Source of the DNA: Gari tellinella
Lineage: Eukaryota > Mollusca > Bivalvia > Cardiida > Psammobiidae
NCBI GenBank assembly: GCA_922989275.2
Contig: OV277861.1
Location: 16,454,540-16,518,539 of the forward strand
Reading direction: 5' to 3'
DNA length: 64,000 bases
A program made the position numbers and the translations under genes. A model generated the notes under the pieces. It was not told where the DNA came from and did no database searches. It saw nothing but the letters and a program-made list of their open reading frames with translations. This document shows positions 10,028-20,572 of the stretch, one piece after another; position 1 is the first letter of the stretch; each line of letters begins with the position of its first letter.

Positions 10028-10962
10028 TAAGGCCGATTTTATTCAACTGACAGGACTGAGCTAATCTTTGGCAAACATAAACTAATTTACTTTTGATTTT
10101 AGGGTTGATAGGTATAGTTCGTATTATATCGTTACTGTCCGATACTTTCAACTTAAAGAAACACAATTTAGGTGTGCACCAATATTCACAACTGGTATAT
10201 ACAGTGCTACCTCTCTACAACAACACCCAATGGAAGACAAAGATTGCGTGTGTTGTTAGTAGGGAATTGTTATAGGAAGAGAAATTAATACTTGGTTAAC
10301 ATTTGCAAACAGCTTGATCTGGATTCAAGCTGTTTGTCATTCTTCATTATATTCCTTCTGTCAAAATGTCCATTGATATGTGATGTTGAAAAAAACCGAC
10401 AGACGACAACGGTAAATTCCGATAATAAAAGAGCGTGCTGCCGGTGTAACGAAGTATTTTGACCCCCATAGAAAAATGACCCCCCGGTCAAAATTCGACG
10501 ACGTAGAATGACCCCCGGTAATTTTTCGATATCGTACAATGACCCCCCGGTCATAATTCGACGTCGAAATTTGACCCCCCCGGTCATAGTACTATGACTC
10601 CCCTCATGAAGTGTTTTGACCCCTCCTGAAATATATCGACCCCCATCGAAAAATGACCCCACCCCTCTTTAGCAATTAACAGACACAGTTTAACCCATTG
10701 GACCCTTGCGACGAGTATATTAGTCATTTACAAACAGTCTACCTAGCAATAGTACATTTGTCCTTTGTAAACCGTGTAGACCCAGATCAGACTAATCCCA
10801 AAGGAGCTCTCTGATATGTTTGCAATATATGTCAGTTTTGAAATATATTGTATAAAACAACTCTAGCTAGTCAAAAGTTGACTTGACATAACTAGAAAAA
10901 AAAGTTGAAATGCAAAGGTTCGTATCGAAACTCCGCGCTGCCAGGTCAATAAAATCGGTCTA
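10028..10962. mobile_element. H MITE split by a ~450-bp insertion
   Basis: Left part (10028-10450) and right part (about 10904-10962) together match, inverted, the uninterrupted copy at 44091-44606. Shared landmarks are GGTTGATAGGTATAGTTCG, the F-like CAGTGCTACCTCTCTACAAC, a CAAACAGCTTGA half-hairpin, GAGCGTGCTGCCGGTGTAAC and GCAAAGGTTCGTATCGAAACT. TIRs are roughly TATA.GGC.GATTTTATT / AATAAAATCGGTCTATA. Confidence 0.7.
10461..10672. repeat. TGACCCCC-motif repeat block inside the H element
   Basis: About nine occurrences of (T/C)GACCCC(C) at uneven 20-35-bp spacing (10461, 10477, 10509, 10540, 10572, 10598, 10618, 10640, 10656). Several are extended to the imperfect palindrome TGACCCCCCGGTCA, with TTCGACGTCGAA between. 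The reverse strand is open but glycine/arginine-repetitive and not a credible gene. Confidence 0.65.
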
Positions 10963-11136
10963 TATATCGTTTTGAGCAATGTTCTGTATATTGTTTATGC
11001 TTGCCAAACACAGTCTGACGATCCCGACACCACTGGCAAAGCTCGTCGTCACAATAATGATGGGACGATGAGATGGTCAAACAAATTTGAACGTTCACTG
11101 CATTGCTAAGCCACCGTTTATCCTAATCATTTAGTC

Positions 11137-11350
11137 TAAACCCTTATCACGCTGCATTGTCTTATGCTTCAAATATATCGTTTGCGAAAAAGTTGAAAGT
11201 CAATTTCTATGATTTTTAAACTGAACAAAAGTTAAGTTAGAGCGACAAACAGTTTGGATCTAGATCAGACGCCGCGTGACGCGGCGTCTGATCTGGATCC
11301 AAACTGTTTACAAATGTAAACATAGTCGTGCTCAGCATGATAAGGGTTAA
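11137..11350. mobile_element. A3 MITE with core A hairpin
   Basis: TAAACCCTTATCACGCTG at the left and CAGCATGATAAGGGTTAA at the right form the TIRs. Hairpin 11245-11310 has CAAACAGTTTGGATC arms and a GCCGCGTGACGCGGC centre. Confidence 0.8.
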
Positions 11351-11456
11351 TATAAACAATTTGCCTTTATAATAGAGTCTGACCATTGAGCCAGAAGAAA
11401 ATGATTGTAAATAATTATGGCAAATGTTCTGTCTAGACAAAGATGTCATCCGTTGA

Positions 11457-11711
11457 CAGGGCTGCCATTTCTCCGGAATTTTCCTAAGTATTCGGGTTTT
11501 TACCCTAGCAGATCGTAGCTTAAAACAGGCTGAAAGTAAAGCAGAATACGCCTTAAGGCGCATTCTGCTTTACTATCAACCTGTTTTAAGCAGTCATGTG
11601 TCTTCAAAACAAGAAACAGACTATGGGGTAAAAGTACGATTAGTAAAATTGCGTCTGAAACATTGAAAATTGAAATCTTATGATTTTTATGATCAACTTA
11701 TGGCAGCCCTG
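11457..11711. mobile_element. D MITE carrying core B
   Basis: CAGGGCTGCCATTTCTCCGG at the left and CTTATGGCAGCCCTG at the right. Flanks are CGTTGA / CGTTGG, a 6-bp target duplication with one change. Core B hairpin at about 11518-11588, embedded in the B sub-flanks CTAGCAGATCGTAGC and CTTCAAAACAAGAAACAGACTATGGGG. Confidence 0.85.
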
Positions 11712-11898
11712 CGTTGGCAACTTGTGGTCTTATACAGTAAGCAACACCTTACTCTATCACGTTTGAAAGAAACTGAATAAAAAAGCAAACTTTTAAAGCG
11801 TGGACAGTTACACGTTTTTGAAAATATCGACGACGTAGTTTAATCGAAGTGACACACAGTTAAGAGACTGATCAGATGCACAGGGTTTCGGCGCGTAG

Positions 11899-12030
11899 GC
11901 TATGACACCCCTCCCAGCTGCTACCCTTTTTAAGGTATTTTATGCACGTTTGGGCGTTGCAGATGGAAAACAGGCGGGGGAGGGGGGAAGGGGGGGGGGG
12001 GGGGCAGCAGCTGGGGTGTGTGTCATAGCT
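11899..12030. repeat. Small inverted repeat enclosing a G-run
   Basis: TATGACACCCCTCCCAGCTGCT (landmarks TATGACAC and CAGCTGCT, 11899-11920) pairs with AGCAGCTGGGGTGTG..TCATA (12004-12028). Between them, 11975-12004 is almost pure G with potential to form a G-quadruplex. Confidence 0.6.
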
Positions 12031-12039
12031 TACGAGCCG

Positions 12040-13204
12040 AACGCCTATAGTCAGATGTCGAGTAAAGTAACCCAGTGTCTGGTCCATCTTTACATTGTTT
12101 GTAGCAGATATAATTGTTTTGGCACAAACTCGTTTATTGAGATAATTTACGTCTTCTACACTCTAAGCACTGAGGAAATCGCCACGAAAATAGCTACATG
12201 GCGTGAAACAGGTCTTTGGACAGCTCAACAAATCATAGAATATAATATAAATAGACAGTAGAAGCGCAGAGTCTATCCGTTAGCAGCGTTAGTTCACAAG
12301 ACATGGTTGATACTATTATTATGCTATATTTATATAGCACATTTCCGTAACTTAAATACGTTCAACAGTGCCTTTCAATTGAAATATTCATCCATTCTGA
12401 TGCAGAAAATAAGGTAAAATACTATTAATACACTTTTAGATATGAAATAGAAAAATAAAAACCCCATAGAAGAACATTTACACTGTATTTCTAAAGTGTA
12501 AGAACTAATTAGCTTGATAATGTTTAATACGGTTTCAAACTAAAATACAAAATACAGAGGTATAGAATGAAAAGAAAACCAGGAGATTAATTGTGAAGGT
12601 TCTGAAAGCAATGTTTCTTTTTAAGTTTCTTTGATAGTAGGTTTTGTAACTGTTCATATGTACAGATAAAATCTAACATTGAATAATACTGTAAAGAGCC
12701 TGAAAACCCCGGAATTGGCCGAAACCCTTTTACGTAAATTATTTAAACACTTGACTATTTGGAGATTATCTATGCATATGGTCTTTGAATTTCATCAAAC
12801 AATCTCAAAGAAGCTTTTTTCAAAAGTAGTGGAATCGACAATCTTCAGTGCCACCGTTATTCAAAGCAGCACGCCACTTTCCTGGTCCAGAAATTATTCA
12901 TACACAAAATTAAGTGAAAGTAGTTTTTAATATCATATTTACTTCAGAGTGTAGTATCTATTCACTAGATGTTAAACATTTTCAAATGTATTGATGGTTA
13001 ATTGATACTTGAAACTAGGAATCAATAGTACAGAGCAGAAAAATAAAGGACGCATTCATCTCCGTTCCTTTTGTTGTGTTTGCTTACAGAATGCATGCAC
13101 AGTAATTTTTAAAACCAGCACTTACTGTCGTAAGTGGGGACATGATAGGCAGCATGTACGTGACGATACGGGCTCATATTGCAGATGACGTTATTCATTT
13201 CAGT
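12040..13204. other. AT-rich spacer, no gene seen
   Basis: Short open frames only (for example around 11902-12261 and 12679-12930), without domains, start context or splice signals that would support them. No hairpin core found. Confidence 0.5.
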
Positions 13205-13431
13205 CTAACCATTTCATCGTCAAATCTATTGTGAGGGTATTACCACTTCACCGCCTTATTGCCGTCTGCCTCAATACTGTTATCTGCAATATCGTTTTAA
13301 CGTTAAATTTAAGGAAGTATGACTGACGTAATTTCAAAACGAGTGTCAAACAGTTACGTGGCGTCTGATCAGGAGCCAAATTGTATTCATATGTCAGTGC
13401 TATATATCGGCCTTGTGTGTGAAAGGGTTAA
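13205..13431. mobile_element. A2 MITE, decayed
   Basis: Outer TAACCATTTCATCGTCAAAT, inner TTACCACTTCACCGCC, TGCAATATCGTTTTAACG, one arm of core A (TCTGATCAGGAGCCAAATTG) and GTGAAAGGGTTAA at the right. The left hairpin arm is lost. Confidence 0.6.
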
Positions 13432-13542
13432 ACATCATTATTCTGTTTTAGAATCAAGAACATTACATACACATTTCGACAATTAGGATTACTTCTATCC
13501 TCCATAAGTATTAGAACCAACATCGTATAACATCGTTATGAG

Positions 13543-13740
13543 TAAAACCTCTCTATTGCGACAACTAAAGTGTGTGAAGTATTATGTATTTAAAACAAGT
13601 GACTGCTTAAAGCAAGGTGACGGTAAAACAGAAAGCTCCTATAGGAGCTTTCTGTTTCACTGTCACATTGCTTTAAGCTGTCACCTGACCTGTACACAGT
13701 AAATTGGCCTTCTTTTTAGTTGTCGTAATAGAGAGGTTTA
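13543..13740. mobile_element. C MITE with TA-type ends
   Basis: TIRs TAAAACCTCTCTATTGCGAC and (reverse complement) TAAACCTCTCTATTACGAC continue into AACTAAA. The central hairpin has arms CTTAAAGCAAGGTGAC.GTAA..CAGAAAGCTCC around TATA. The arm aligns with core B (CTTAAAGCAGG.TGAAAGTAAAGCAGAA), so the two cores are homologous. Confidence 0.8.
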
Positions 13741-14032
13741 TTTACAAATAAAGTGCATTATAGTTCCACCTCTACTACCAATGTGGTTGTTGTTTAAGGC
13801 ACATGACTGCTTAATACAATAAATGTATAGCAGTAAGAAGAAGAAGGGTATTTCTGCTTTATTTCCCACTTTTTATTGCACTGCGTCTAGTTCAAGTAGG
13901 GAAAATAACATATATTCCACTTTGTCACATGCAATATAGATGATATCGTGCATACTTTTTATTGCTGAAGTTTTTATTAGCTGTAAAAGAATATTTATCT
14001 CTTAGCATGCTAGCGCGGAACCATATTAACCA

Positions 14033-14092
14033 TTGCAAACAGTTTGGGTCCCGATGACGAGGCGGTGTCTCACCAGGATCCAAATATTGTTA
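14033..14092. repeat. Decayed core A hairpin
   Basis: CAAACAGTTTGGGTCCCGATGA and CTCACCAGGATCCAAATATTG are the remains of the two arms. The surrounding TTAACC at 14026 may be an old end. Confidence 0.5.
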
Positions 14093-14269
14093 GACACTCC
14101 GACCCTGCTTTGCAAAGAAATTTTGTGAATTCTTCTTTTACAGCAGTAGCAAACGACTTTTTTTTTTTTTTTACAGACGAAACAATTAGCCAGCAAGCAA
14201 AGAGTTAAGGAGATTTACTAATTAAAAACCATCAACTTCAGCGCTTCCTGGAATCGCCGTATATGGTGT

Positions 14270-14493
14270 TTAACTCTTTTCATGCTGGGTATGTTTTTCG
14301 TCTGCAACGATTGTCGTCTGCTACTGTTCTAAAAAAGAATTTTCCAAATTTATTTTTCAAAACAGAGTAAGAGTGTCAAACAGTTTGAATCCTGATGAGA
14401 CGCCGCGTTACGCGGCGTCTCATAAGGATCCAAACTGTTTGCAAATGTAATCACTGTTGCACATGTATCCGCCGCTAGCACGCAAAGAGTTGA
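14270..14493. mobile_element. A3-like MITE with perfect core A hairpin
   Basis: TTTAACTCTTTTCATGCTGG at the left and CTAGCACGCAAAGAGTTGAA at the right. Hairpin about 14376-14441 has GATGAGAC matched by GTCTCATA, a paired change from the usual GATCAGAC/GTCTGATC. Confidence 0.75.
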
Positions 14494-14884
14494 AGAAACT
14501 TATCGGCAAGCTCAACAAACTATTTTATCTGAGTGAGAAAAATAAACAGATTAACTGATGCAGGTAGAAATGGAAATGGCATGTAGTTAGTAAAATTAAT
14601 GTTCTTCCATTAACGGTTTCCTGCATTATAAAATACTTACAAACAAATGCAGGTAGTCATTAAACCATGTCTCATTGCGACTAAAAGACATGCTGATTTT
14701 ATTGTCACCTATAAGTACTCAACAAAACTGCATCTAATATGAAACAACGGCAACTGCTTATTTCTTCTGTTGTTGCCGTGCAATTTGAAATGGATTTCTT
14801 TCACGGCTATATAGGCGAATACAATCGTTATGCGGATGTTGATCCTGATTCATACTGTTTGACATTCTTATCAACATTTGTAGA

Positions 14885-15103
14885 GCCAAAGAAAGACCCC
14901 CCCCCAAAAAACAACAACAACAACAACAACCCAACAACAACAAACAAACAAACAAAAAACAACACAAAACAACAACAACAAAAAAACACCCCACCATAAA
15001 AAAAACCCCAAAACCCAAAACAACAACAAAACAACAACAACAAAACCCCCCAAAAAACCCACAACAACAACAACAAAAACAAAAACCCAACAAACAAAAC
15101 TAA
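14885..15103. repeat. A/C-only low-complexity tract ((CAA)n and C-runs)
   Basis: About 220 bases almost without G or T, built of CAACAA, CAAACAAA and CCCC runs. Overlapping open frames in several reading frames are composition artefacts. Confidence 0.9.
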
Positions 15104-15777
15104 AGCTGACAATTAAATTTTAAATAATAAATGTTGGTTTGACGAAATATTGTTGGTTAATTTCCCCTTGTAACGGACAGTTTTTATTTTATGTGATGTC
15201 AATAAATGCGTTTCTTATGTCGTTAAAATATGTATACAACACATCATGTATCAATTTTCTGCAGTACCTTACTCAATCAATTTAAACCGTCTGTTTAACA
15301 CTCTTCGCAGATAAAATATAATCTGGTTACATTTATCATCTGCAACTTTTACACAACCTTTGCAGCTTTGGCTGGAGAAATATTGACACGAGTGTGAAAC
15401 AATTTGTCAGAAGTCAGGTGATCCGATGTTTGATCTGGATCCAAACTGTTATCGCATACGATGGTGAAACAGAACAAATACTGACGTTCAGTCTGACCAA
15501 GTTGCACATGTGTATTGGCACATTTCCCATTGTAACGGTGGGTTTTACTGTTGAATATATTGTCTTTCTAAATGCGTTGCCTAATGGTATTAAGTTCATT
15601 CAAATCTTTCATCGCCAAAGATGGATTGGCAGGCATTTGGAACTGTTTGCACCCATATTAGATTCCGAGTAACTCGACATCTGATCAGAAACCAAACTGT
15701 TTGACTATTGTTACATGTTTCCTCAGCCAAACGCCAAAAATAATAGTTATTTTGATTAAAAACTTCAGACGAAAAGC

Positions 15778-16027
15778 TTAACCCTTTCCCACATAGAATA
15801 TCTCTAGTATTGAATATAGGTGTTCACTTAAAGCAGGTTGAAAGTAAAGCAGAATGCGCTTTAAGCGCATTCTGCTTTACTTTCAGCCTGCTTTAAGCTA
15901 TCATCTGCTAGAATATAGAAAATATTTTGTATTATACATATTTATGAATGTATAAATTGGAACTATTTTCTTCAGGGCAAGAATAAACTGAATGCGCTAA
16001 AAGGCGCTTCTATTGGGGAAAGGGTTA
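15778..16027. mobile_element. B MITE (TTAA family), inverted, complete
   Basis: TTAACCCTTTCCCACATAG to GGGGAAAGGGTTAA, 250 bp. Core B hairpin about 15829-15898 with arms CTTAAAGCAGGTTGAAAGT and centre GCGCTTTAAGCGC. The TTAA at each end is the presumed target duplication; the end sequence CCCTTT fits the piggyBac superfamily. Confidence 0.85.
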
Positions 16028-16159
16028 AAGCAGACAATAGCAAGGAAGTGAAGAAGAGATAAATTGGATTGTACCGGTGGGCTATATTTTACGAACAGCA
16101 ACACTTACAATTACGTCTGTCATCAACATTGCTGTTAGGTGCGCAGGCTGTTACCGCCG

Positions 16160-16661
16160 TTAACCCTTTCATCGGCAAGTTTACCTTGAGTTTTATACTC
16201 ATTCACCGCCATAGTGTCGCCTGCGTCAATACTGTTGTCTGCAATATCGTTTCAAAGTTAGATTGAAGGCAGTATGACTGACACAATTTCGAAATGAGTA
16301 TTAACCCTTTCCCTTATAGAAGCGACTTTTAGCACATTCATTTTATTCATCCGCTGCAGAAAATAGTTCCAAATTATACCGTAATGAATATGTGTCATAT
16401 TAAATTCTTTCCTTATTCTAGCAGTTAATAGCTTAAAGCAGGCTGAAAGTAAAGCAGAATGCGCCTTTGGGCGCATTCTGCTTTACTTTCAACCTGCTTT
16501 AAGTAGTCACATATCTTCAATGCTAGAAACAATGCTATCAGGTAAAGGGTTAAACAGTCAATGCTTAGGTCCTGATCAGACGCCGCGTGATGCTATGTCT
16601 GATCAGGAGCCAACCTGTTTGCAAATGTGCTTTTTTGGGACATTGACGGTGAAAGAGTTAA
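16160..16661. mobile_element. A2 MITE interrupted by a B MITE
   Basis: TTAACCCTTTCATCGG at the left and GACGGTGAAAGAGTTAA at the right are A2 ends. The A2 sequence stops at GAAATGAGTA (16299) and resumes after the B element at ACAGTCAATGC..CCTGATCAGACGCC. The join falls at the beginning of the hairpin arm. Confidence 0.8.
16300..16553. mobile_element. B MITE nested in A2
   Basis: TTAACCCTTTCCCTTATAG to CAGGTAAAGGGTTAA, 254 bp, with a core B hairpin at about 16433-16504. The host sequence on either side meets at a TTAA, giving a direct demonstration of TTAA as its target duplication. Confidence 0.85.
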
Positions 16662-16687
16662 AATCACAATACCCGAGTCAAGAAAGG

Positions 16688-16931
16688 TTAACCAATTACC
16701 CCATAGCCTGTTTCTAGTATTGAATATAGGTGACCACTTAAAGCAGGTTGAAAGTAAAGCAGAATGCGCCTTCAGGCGCATTCTGCTTTACTTTCAGCCT
16801 GCTTTAAGCCACCATCTGCTTGGATATAGAATATATTTTTATGTTGTATAATCCTGACTGTATAAACTATTTCCTTCATTAGAAGAATAATTTAGAGGCG
16901 TAAAAGGCGTATTTATGGTGTAATGGGTTAA
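16688..16931. mobile_element. B MITE, inverted
   Basis: TTAACCAATTACCCCATAGCC to GTGTAATGGGTTAA. Hairpin about 16738-16808, centre GCGCCTTCAGGCGC. Confidence 0.8.
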
Positions 16932-17307
16932 ACAGCTTCTACATGTACCACCAAAACAACGTTGACAAAATCAGTAAACGCTGATGTGTCTTAAATTATA
17001 CTAATAAATGTTGATAATTATTAACTAAATAAAACCGAGCTCATGAAATAAAGCAACGTTTAACATTGAGTTACAAGAACGTTCGACTTAAAAGATTGGA
17101 GTAATTGCATTTCATCAGTGGAAAAGCATTTATTATCGACTTTAGCGTCACGGTTCAAATTATGCACAAACACATCAGACAATATAGACCCTAGCGGGAC
17201 AGCGCGTATCGAATTTTCCAAATTCTAAATCTCAAGTACCAGGGTATAAAGTGTTTTGAGTTGAGTTTTAGATATTTCTCAAGTGTTTGATTGGTCGGTG
17301 TTGAGCT

Positions 17308-17443
17308 TGATCAGGATCCAAACTGTTTGACACTCGATTTTATATTTGTTAAGTCAAAATACCTGAAATTTAAATTTGAAAAATAAAAGATACGACATTT
17401 GTTTAAAATTGATGATGTTATGGCAGTGAAAATAGTTAAATGG
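17308..17443. mobile_element. Half of an A1 MITE, inverted
   Basis: Only the arm GATCAGGATCCAAACTGTTTG (17310-17330), GACACTCGATTTTATAT and the tail GATGATGTTATGGCAGTGAAAATAGTTAAA remain. The left arm is missing. Confidence 0.6.
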
Positions 17444-17567
17444 CTTTCAAGTTTAGAGGATTATATACCGGTGTGTATGAATTCTATTTCGAGACCGTAA
17501 CAGCCGCAATTACCGCTGTTGTAAACAATATATTGGAGAGAGAGGGCCTGTAACTCACCTTAAACCT

Positions 17568-17772
17568 TATCCTGTTAATATATCGTATCTAAAACATTGT
17601 CTGTCTGAAAACTTCAAAATTGGTTGCTATGCCTTTTGATAAACTTGTAAATATTAAGACGAGTGTCAAACAGTTTGAATCCAGATCAGACGCCGAGTAA
17701 CTCGGCGTCTGATCTGGATTCAAACTGTTTGCAGATGTAAGCAAAGTCGTGCTTGCGATGATTTAGGATTAA
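17568..17772. mobile_element. A3 MITE with perfect hairpin
   Basis: TTAAACCTTATCCTG at the left and GATGATTTAGGATTAA at the right. Hairpin 17667-17732 has centre GCCGAGTAACTCGGC and outer TTGAATCCAGATC / GATCTGGATTCAA, fully paired although several positions differ from other copies. Confidence 0.75.
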
Positions 17773-17952
17773 CACCACACATCCGAAGCAAATGTATACA
17801 AGACATACTCATCCACAAGAAACTGTTTATACTACATTCTTCAAACGGACGCCAGACTCCTCAGTGTTAAAACGAATGCCTTTGAAAATAGTTTTCATCA
17901 CTCTTACCAATAACTAACATTAACAACTAAACTGCTGCCAACCATTCGCCCC

Positions 17953-18205
17953 TTAACACTTTCCCTCCCTCACAGAAGCGCATTTTAGTACATTTATTTT
18001 AATCATACACTGGAGAAAATAGTTCCAATTTCTACATTCATAAACATATACTGTAAGAAATATTTTCTATATTATAGCAAATTGTAGCTTAAAGCAGGCT
18101 GACAGTAAAGCAGAATGCGCATTAGGCACATTCTGCTTTACGTTCAACCTGCTAGAAAGTGATTACATGTCAAATTTAGAGACAGTCTATGGGGTATAGG
18201 GTTAA
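17953..18205. mobile_element. B MITE, first of a back-to-back pair
   Basis: TTAACACTTTCCCTCCC to GGGGTATAGGGTTAA. Hairpin about 18089-18152, with the right arm partly decayed. Its right TTAA (18202-18205) is also the left end of the next copy. Confidence 0.8.
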
Positions 18206-18454
18206 CCCTTTATTCTGTATCCTGTTTCTCGTTTTGAATATAGGTGAAAACTTACAGCAGGTTGAACGTAAATTAGAAAAACGCTTTAAGGCGAATTCTG
18301 CTTTCTTTTGAAGCCCTCTTTAAGCTACCATTTGCCAGGATATAGACACTTTTTGTCATTGTGTATATTTATGACTGTTTAAAGTGAACCTATTCTCTTT
18401 AATGGAAGAACGAATTAATGGCGCAAAAGCGTTTTAATGGAGTAAAGGGTGAAC
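18202..18454. mobile_element. B MITE, second of a back-to-back pair, inverted
   Basis: TTAACCCTTTATTCTGTATCC to GGAGTAAAGGGTGAA. Core B present but mutated (CAGGTTGAACGTAAATTAG / CTTTCTTTTGAAGCCC). Confidence 0.75.
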
Positions 18455-19017
18455 CACTGAATGGTTACTTTGGTGTTCTTGGACAGTTTCCTCGACGTTT
18501 TATGTACACACAGTTAAACAAAAATATACTACATATTAATCAAACAGGCAGCTTTGCATTTGAATTAAATACATAAACATTCAAGCTCACGTCATTTCCG
18601 TTCTTATATGCTTATAATTTATCACTCAAAGAAAAGTTACAGTTGCTTAACATTATTTTTCTATTTTCTTTGTTGTTTTTGTTGTAAAGAATCAATGCTA
18701 AGTTAGGTTAACTTGAATATATTATTAAGTAAACCCAAGGTGTAGATAAAACCCAATAAAACATATTCACGACAAAAAGTAAACAAAATCACAAATAGCA
18801 TAACAGATGGTAAATTGTGATCCATTCCTCTACTCGTTATTATAGCAATGATTTGCCCAGTGAAGGTACTTGCGCTGCACACTATATATACATATCTTTG
18901 TCGAAATAGATAAATGAATAATATTAGCGCAAGACGGCATCATTCCCTAGTAACCGTAGACATAATGGTAGACGATACAAACACCTGTCATCACGCTAAA
19001 TAATCGTCTGCTTAGTC

Positions 19018-19229
19018 TTAACCCTTTCATGCTCAATGACGCTTAAAAGCGCGTTTGCAAACAGTTTGAATCCTGATTAGACGCCGCGTTACGCGGCGTC
19101 TAATCAGGATCCAAACTGTTTGACACTCGTATCGAAATTTCGTCAGTCATTCTGTCTTAGAATTAACTTTGAAACGATATTGCAGACAAAAATAAAGAAG
19201 CAGACGACAATGAAACGGTGAATGGGTAA
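19018..19229. mobile_element. A2 MITE with perfect hairpin
   Basis: TTAACCCTTTCATGCTCAATGACG at the left (landmarks TTAACCCTTTCATG, CAATGACG) and GAAACGGTGAATGGGTAAA at the right. Hairpin 19056-19122 has GATTAGAC paired with GTCTAATC. Confidence 0.8.
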
Positions 19230-19485
19230 ACAGCTCACGAAAATATTGGCAGTGAATTATGCAATTGTCATTGGCTAATTTGTCGTCTGTGACAATTCTA
19301 TAAACTGATTTATATGCATATGTCTGTTAGAAAATATCACAAGAGCATCAAACAGACTTGATTTAGATGAGACGCCGTGTTACCATAATTTGCATGTAGC
19401 GTGCAGGATATTAACAATACTTTTTATCCCGTTCGCTGCCTTTACAACGTCTGGTCAGGATTCAAACTTTTGTCACAAATTTTAT

Positions 19486-19658
19486 CTAGGGCGCATTCTG
19501 CTTTACTGTCAGCCTTCTTTAAGTTACAGTTTGCTAAAATACAGAAACAATTACTTATGGTGTGTACATATTCGTGACTGTACAAATTGGAACTATGTTC
19601 TTCTGGGGAGGAATAAATTAATTAAGGCGTAAAAAGGTGTTTTTATTGGGTAATGGGT
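19486..19658. mobile_element. Right half of a B MITE fused to A-type sequence
   Basis: GGGCGCATTCTGCTTTACTG starts abruptly at 19491 after A-type sequence (GTCTGGTCAGGATTCAAAC), then B tail landmarks TTCTGGGGAGGAATAAATTA and TTGGGTAATGGG. A recombined junction between two MITE types. Confidence 0.6.
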
Positions 19659-20105
19659 AGGACACAATACTAGCCACAGGTGCCCGTTTCATGCTATTTC
19701 ATCATAAAAACATCTTTTTCTACCATCAAACACCGTTATGTGGACGAACAACTCATTGCATTTCTTTGTTTTTCAGCGGATACTTTACACAATCTTGCCT
19801 GTATATAATTTGAATGACGAAAAACAAATGACAGAAAATCGGACACTGACCCGATGCCGATGTTTCGGAGTATGGCCAGGCTTCATAAAACATGTAATTA
19901 GCTGGCCCTCATAAAATATGTAATTAGCAAATGCACGCCAGAATGCTTTTAGCCTAATTAGGGTTAATATCATACTTCGACAAAAATTGTGTTATTTGTT
20001 AATCTCAATTGTACAAAAAACGACTTAATTTCCATTAGAGCATACAATTGGCAGTCTAAGACGCCAATTAATACGACAGTTGATCAGAGTCCAAAGAAAC
20101 CCTCT

Positions 20106-20357
20106 TTAACCCTTTCCCCCATAGTCTGTTTCTAGTTTTGAAAATAGATGACTACTTAAAGCAGGTTGAAAGTAAAGCAGAATGCGCAATAAGGCGCATT
20201 CTGCTTAACTTTCAGCCTGCTTTAAGCTTCCACCTGCTAAAAAAAGAGAAAATATTCCTTATGATAAATATTCATGAATGTATAAATTGGAACTATTTTC
20301 TTCAGTGTAGGAATAAATATAATGTGCGAAAAGGCGCGTCTATGGGGAAAGGCTTAA
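20106..20357. mobile_element. B MITE, inverted, complete
   Basis: TTAACCCTTTCCCCCATAG to GGGGAAAGGCTTAA, 252 bp. Hairpin about 20156-20226, centre GCGCAATAAGGCGC. Confidence 0.85.
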
Positions 20358-20572
20358 TAGACGCTCATTGGTAATTTCATTGGGAAAACCCCCAATATAA
20401 CGGCATTAATTTTATTTTGGTAATCGATTATTTTGAAGCAGACATTAATCTGCAGGAAGAGTGTTAATCCTCAGTAGTGGGCGTTTCTTGGTGCAAAAGC
20501 AAAGGTATATTCTCAATACATACATGTATACTGAAATTGTAAATATAGTCTAAGCCTTTCGACAATTGTTGT

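Noticed and set aside
10285..10662. 125-codon - strand frame with repeated GG.RRR.MTGG phrases
   Set aside because: The apparent peptide repeat is the TGACCCCC motif block read backwards, spanning the H/insert junction.
14758..15112. Several cysteine/valine/phenylalanine-rich frames on the - strand
   Set aside because: They are translations of the A/C-only tract and overlap in all frames; composition artefacts.
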